Below the pieces are notes generated by a model. It was not told the DNA's origin and searched no databases. It saw only the letters and a list, made by a program, of their open reading frames with translations. A DNA stretch of 13,013 nucleotides from Physocladia obscura (taxonomy: Eukaryota > Chytridiomycota > Chytridiomycetes > Chytridiales > Chytriomycetaceae): positions 1-13,013 of the forward strand of contig JADGJH010000940.1 of the NCBI GenBank assembly GCA_027596945.1. Reading direction: 5' to 3'. How positions within the stretch are numbered: the first letter of the stretch is position 1; each line of letters starts with the position of its first letter. The translations under genes and the position numbers were made by a program. Below are positions 9,127 to 13,013 of the stretch, in pieces.

Positions 9127-9935
9127 TTATTTCTCGCAACTTTTGAAAAATTCCTTCTGTTGATACGAAAGTATGTTCACAACAAAGGGTATCAAGTTAA
9201 ATGCATTCCTAACAAAACTCGTCCTCAATTCAAAATTATCTTACGTAATACTTCCCGTTAGTCCATGCCCATACTTCAAAAGTAACAAAATCTTGTGAAT
9301 ATTATCCCAACGCTTTATCTGGAAACAACGAAACAGGCTGATTACGAAGTTTGCAACAACTAGATAACCTAATGCATCGATGCAGATACAGAAACCGTTA
9401 ATAGTATCTTCATACTTTTGATGAAACTGCGAAAATCTTATATTTTTGCTGATGAAAGCCACACTTTTTGACTTGGCTGCTGCATTTCTTATTTCAGTGG
9501 CGCAGGATATGATTGAAGTTTACAATGACATCTCGCGTATTAAGTGCTCGAAACCGGAATAGTAAAAATGCAGAAAGTGCAGGAACCTGGAAGACATTAT
9601 TTGAAGGAAATGGAGACAGAAACCTTCATTGAGATGCGTTAAAAATTTTTGATTACTTTGGTAAAATGGTCAAGGATTTGTCTCGTGAATCTAGGGATTC
9701 CAGAAACAGCATCAATATCAAAGATGCCCGAATATTCGAAATAACTGGCACGCAATAGGCAAAAAAGGTCGAGCCTTATTTGAAATAATTTGCATTTTGA
9801 TGTGAATCCGATAACGTAGGGCAATATACCTTCGAAATCTTTGATTTTGGTTTCAAGTAAGGCTTCAACAGCACTCTCCGCTACCCCTGTTGCCCCAAGT
9901 GTGAATGAAAATTTGAGATTTTGCTGTATGGTTTT
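9127..9935 (-). pseudogene. Decayed coding region of unknown family
   Basis: Read on the minus strand, consecutive open stretches look like one broken protein. The first runs 9935 down to 9639 (98 codons, containing VAESAVEALLETKIKDFEG and RLDLFCLLRASYFEYSG). A second lies in another frame down to a TAA at 9522-9520 (NEGFCLHFLQIMSSRF). That same frame continues 9519 to 9241 (92 codons, KNIRFSQFHQKYEDTINGF) and past a TAA to 9127 (NAFNLIPFVVNILSYQQKEF). Composition is helix-rich, like an alpha-solenoid or BACK-type region, but I cannot name the family. A CATACAG acceptor-like site lies at about 9924. It starts just 3' of the F-box/LRR stop and could be the remains of a neighbouring gene. An undetected intron could explain some breaks. 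Confidence 0.4.
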
Positions 9936-9947
9936 TTATTTCGCAAA

Positions 9948-9965
9948 ATAGAAATAGAAATAGAA
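9948..9965. repeat. (ATAGAA)3 short tandem repeat
   Basis: Three exact hexamers lie immediately 3' of the F-box/LRR stop, in its 3' UTR. Confidence 0.6.
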
Positions 9966-9966
9966 A

Positions 9967-9972
9967 TTTATT
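9967..9972 (-). promoter_or_regulatory. AATAAA overlapping the F-box/LRR stop codon
   Basis: On the minus strand the TAA stop (9970-9968) sits within AATAAA, as at the TCERG1 stop. It is a possible poly(A) signal implying a very short 3' UTR. Confidence 0.4.
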
Positions 9973-10926
9973 CTTCAATGGAAGTTGAAAAATTATCATT
10001 TGGAATATGGTTAAGATGGCTTTCTCCTTGGTCGGTTTCATTATGAAAATCAAGCAAAATATTCAATTTTGGGTTTGTTAAACAGATCTGTGCGTAAATA
10101 TGTTTGTCAATATCAGAACATTGACGTGCAATCAACAACTGGAGGTTCGGACAAGTGCAAACGATATCAAGCAAGATTTCTGAAGAAGTGCGATGAAATC
10201 TAAAAATTACGTATATTAATATCAAATATAAACTGTCGAAGATAACCTGAATATGCCAGAAACATCCAAAATTCTCAGCGAGTCAGAAAATGGACTAATA
10301 AAATCGCGGAGCGCGCTACCCTTCAAGTTTGAGCAGGAGAGGTTGAGGTTTAATAGCGATTTTGGAGCGGCCATGCTCAGAACAGAAAGCAAGGCAGGTA
10401 AATCCGTTTTTCGAAACTGGCAGCCCGCCACGTTAAGATACTGCAGGCTAGGGCAGAAAACAATCAAAGCGGCAAGATCTGCGGCAATAAAACGTGACGG
10501 CCAATGAAAGCATGAAGGTATCTCGGTTTGAGCACGCACGTTTTCGTTTGTGTATCTCCTTGCGTCGAACCCAAAGTCAAGGCCTTTAAGTGTATGCGCC
10601 AGATGTTGCAAACGAAACGCAAGCGTATTTTCAGCACCAGCATCTTCTTCTGTATTAACGTCCACGGCCACCGCTGAATCTACCTCCAGTTCAGTTGAGT
10701 ATCTGTTAGGGCTTGATTGCTTGGTTTGGGATTCCTTATTCATCGCTGCCAAGAAACTCTGCCGTTGCCGGTAATAAACACGCAGCCCAGTTTGTGCCAG
10801 TCCCGCCCAAGCTGCTTCGCGCAACCGCCTGGAAGCATGCATTGCTCCGACATAGACACCAGAACTTGAGCCAAGCCATCCAAGAATTGAAACTAAAAGC
10901 TCCGTTGGCAATTCCTCAAGCTTCAT
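9968..10926 (-). CDS. F-box / leucine-rich-repeat protein, two exons, 303 residues
   Basis: Exon 1 is 10926 down to 10247 and exon 2 is 10199 down to 9968, with a 47 nt intron (GTTATC donor, TTTTTAG acceptor). The split codon restores IFRFHRTSSEILLDIV. The start is a textbook F-box (LEELPTELLVSILGWLG, residues 3-19, continuing to about 45), which binds Skp1 in SCF ubiquitin ligases. A polar Ser/Glu-rich spacer follows. Leucine-rich repeats occupy about 155-280 (LQYLNVAGCQF, LLNLNLSCSNL, LRILDVSGIFR, LQLLIARQCSDI), of the cysteine-containing Amn1/FBXL type. The polar tail ends STSIEE. The repeat array is short (about four to five units) compared with typical FBXL proteins. Target unknown. It lies alone between two decayed coding regions. 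Confidence 0.8.
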
Positions 10927-11404
10927 TAATATCTTAGTCTCGCTTGCTTCTCTTGTTCAGAGTGTCTTTCTGCGTTTCGGCAAAAGTTTCAAATCTTCGG
11001 TTCGTGCCCCCTAAAATTTTTTTTGCAAGTCGCGTTGGAAAGCTCATTTTTCTCTTATTCATTGATCAGCTGCCAATTTTAAGAAAAATTACCTTAAAAT
11101 TCAATAACATCACAATAAAGGAGAGAAAATAATAACATCTTCAACTAAAGATATTTGGAAATTTTCATGTTTAAGAACTCTATACTGATTGCAGTTGTTT
11201 TAAGATGATCAACTAAAGTTTCAAAATACAGTCTTTCGATTTGTGATCTGAAACTTTTCTAAATTGTTGCCAAAGGTTGGTGCATATAACGGATTGCAAA
11301 ATATACCATTAGTTCCTCGAAAAACTTACTGAATAATGAAAAAATTTGACATCTTCGAAAAAGAAAAAAAAAAAAAAACACCATTTAACGCTAAATAACA
11401 ATGA
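10927..11404. other. Intergenic, no gene seen
   Basis: This AT-rich stretch should contain the promoter of the minus-strand F-box/LRR gene near 10930-11100. It also holds a long A-run near 11364-11379. No coding signal or RNA gene is evident. Confidence 0.4.
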
Positions 11405-12382
11405 TCAGATATCGAAGAATTTTTCGTGAAAGTCGGTTTCCAAGTTTCGCAAGAACCATTGTGGTTGCCTTCCCGTCAGAATTGTTATGAAATTCAAATA
11501 CCGAAAATTGGGTTTTCACTCCATCATATAGCTTGAGTGCTTTTCAAAAAGTCGAAATTTGCGAAATTGCAATTGCTGAAACATCTTTGACATCTGTTCA
11601 TCGCCGAAATTTTGAAAATTGCTTTCCCCCCACAGCGCAACTCGGTCACAGTGGTTTGCAAAAATAGTTTTGGCATGCCCTGAAAGAAGTTTCAAATAGG
11701 TTGCAACTAAGTTAGCGTATTTATCGTGCTTCATTGTGAATATGTTGACCTTTTCAAATAATTAATCGAAATCTTTTAGTGCACCAGCAAATCAGGGACA
11801 TCTTGACACGCCTTCATCCAGCCAATGAAAACTCGTCATTGGTTTTCAGATGAAAATTTATCAAACGCCACAATCTCGGCAACACTATCTTCATTCATTT
11901 CTTTTAGTGAGTGCCGCCCGGATTCGAGTATTTCAGGTATTTCAAAAATTCCAACAGTTAATGCGTAGCTCTTAATTTCTACCATGTCAGTGTGTGCAGA
12001 AAGAGCCAAAACATTGTAAAATATTGCAACGGCATTGCTTGCGATTAATTCTCTTCCGCTGATATAATCCAGAGAGTCAGCCACCAAATCAGCGAGAATT
12101 AACTGATTTGCAAATATTGCGACTTTTATTAGCAATGAGTACGGAATATTTGTTAATTCATTATACAAAAATGTGAGGATCGTATTGACAGTTTCCCGGC
12201 CAGTATCCGGATACTTGATGGTAATTCAAGTACGCTGATTATCGGCCTCTTCATCCTCGTTGAACGATTCCATCACTTTGAGAACGCGTTGCCATAATAT
12301 CTCATGGTTCAGAGAAAATCGCAGCATGAGCAGGCATTTTATGCTCTTGCGGACCAACGAGAAAAATTACGTGCAGGTTAAA
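11405..12382 (-). pseudogene. BTB/POZ-BACK domain protein relic
   Basis: BTB proteins recruit Cullin-3 ubiquitin ligases. On the minus strand the BTB start appears at 12382-12305 (HVIFLVGPQEHKMPAHAAIF) and hits TGA at 12304-12302. The BTB second half is in another frame (FNEDEEADNQRT), meets a TGA at 12228-12226, then continues in that frame as ITIKYPDTGRETVNTILTFL. The next part (12168-11839) holds the remaining BTB helices and a BACK-like region (LADLVADSLDYISGREL), ending at TGA 11838-11836. Coding-like sequence continues past it (RVFIGWMKACQDVPDLL). A frame change then leads to 11734-11516, which could be explained by an intron starting GTGCAC. A last stretch ends at 11405. One frameshift and at least four in-frame stops argue for a pseudogene. 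Confidence 0.65.
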
Positions 12383-12590
12383 GACAATTTAAAATGATTT
12401 CTCACTAACTCCAAATATTTTTTGATATCTAGATATTATATTTGATGAACTAACTTTAAATGATATTGCTGAAAAAAAAAAATCAGCTGTGCTGACAATG
12501 TTGATTCAAAAAGAGAATTCTGCAAAAACAAAAACAAAAAAAAACCAACAGAAAAATATTTACATTGAATGCCTTTCTGCGTCGTGAAGT
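12383..12590. other. Intergenic, AT-rich, no gene seen
   Basis: Poly-A stretches and no convincing coding signal. The region would hold the 5' flanks of the BTB relic and of the possible gene on the right. Confidence 0.35.
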
Positions 12591-13013
12591 ATGGAGGTAA
12601 ATATTTACTTTTTCTTGCCAATTCTCTCTTAATTCCTTAAATCATATTCGAACAAAAAACAAAACAGCAAACGAAGAGAGAATTATCAACCCAAACTGTT
12701 TAAATCCAGTTCTTCTTTCTTATTTGAAGAAAATTATCCTTGATCAGCAATGTCACATAAGTTCAACTCATATTAATTCAACGAATATTGCTATTGAGAG
12801 AGTATCTCAACTTAATGCGCATCCAAATTTACAATTGCACAACAATCGCGTTCAACCTGCTACAAATCAACAATACACCTTTATGAACCCATCAGTGAAA
12901 TGGCGAAGTCATTGATTTGTATAGTAAGCCCAAGGAGTACGCGAAAAAATTTCTGGAAATGCGACAAAGCTACATTATTGTTCGTGTTATTGGCGGTACA
13001 AGAGGATCTTTTT
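12591..13013 (+). CDS. Possible gene fragment running off the right edge, apparently frameshifted
   Basis: Not recognised. A stop-free stretch at 12601-12915 has Asn/Gln-rich coding-like sequence (QLNAHPNLQLHNNRVQPATN). From about 12892 another frame looks more coding (NGEVIDLYSKPKEYAKKF, then IIVRVIGGTRGSF to the edge). The two would join if one A of the AAA at 12898-12900 were absent, so this is a frameshift, a sequence error or an unseen intron. A possible mini first exon ATGGAG at 12591 with a GTAAAT donor and an acceptor at about 12729 keeps phase, but is speculative. The 3' end is missing. Confidence 0.3.

Noticed and set aside
10253..10937. Plus-strand frames opposite the F-box/LRR gene
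   Set aside because: Antisense shadows of a clear F-box and leucine-rich-repeat coding sequence.
11405..12382. TGA read as an amino acid (altered genetic code)
   Set aside because: The BTB region also has a frameshift, and no secure gene here contains an internal TGA; decay explains it more simply.
1..13013. CRISPR array, tRNA, rRNA, transposon ends or viral genes
   Set aside because: No regular spaced repeats, no cloverleaf or rRNA-like sequence, no transposase or reverse transcriptase motifs and no long terminal repeats were seen by eye.

Overview
This window reads as nuclear DNA of an intron-bearing eukaryote, most likely an early-diverging (chytrid-like) fungus. The evidence is: short GT-AG introns (47-92 nt in the confident genes), AT-rich intergenic DNA with long A and T runs, AATAAA signals, no operon-style ribosome binding sites, and a gene set (GH114 hydrolase, WW/FF-domain TCERG1 orthologue, F-box proteins, SPFH protein, BTB relic) that fits a fungus still carrying TCERG1. 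The lineage is inferred from this content, not proven.

Left part (1-2300): a small spliced minus-strand gene for a 67-residue single-pass membrane protein (61-324) appears to share a ~220 bp divergent promoter with a three-exon plus-strand gene (544-2121). That gene encodes a membrane-anchored protein with a LysM-like domain, a Thr/Ser-rich linker and a GH114 (endo-alpha-1,4-polygalactosaminidase type) catalytic domain. Its 3' flank holds a diverged tandem repeat carrying two AATAAA signals. The interval 2297-3204 has coding-looking scraps in several frames but no gene model I can defend.

Middle (3205-9005): three plus-strand genes in a row. A six-exon gene encodes an 803-residue TCERG1/CA150 orthologue with two WW and about six FF domains. 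Only 9 bp later an intronless 304-residue F-box-like gene begins. After a 366 bp gap comes a two-exon gene for a 563-residue SPFH/band-7 protein with extra copies of the SPFH-type entry module.

Right part (9006-13013): a spliced minus-strand F-box/LRR gene (9968-10926) lies between two decayed minus-strand coding regions. One (9127-9935) is unidentified; the other (11405-12382) is a recognisable BTB/POZ-BACK relic with stops and a frameshift. At the right edge a possible plus-strand gene, apparently frameshifted, runs off the end.

The genes do not form an obvious pathway. Themes are cell-wall or extracellular polysaccharide processing (GH114), transcription-splicing coupling (TCERG1), membrane scaffolding (SPFH) and ubiquitin-ligase adaptors (two F-box genes plus a BTB relic). 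I see no CRISPR array, tRNA, rRNA, transposon or clear new multi-gene system. The most distinctive points are the LysM-GH114 architecture, the 9 bp gene spacing with stop codons inside AATAAA, the repeated SPFH module, and the two relics flanking a live F-box/LRR gene.
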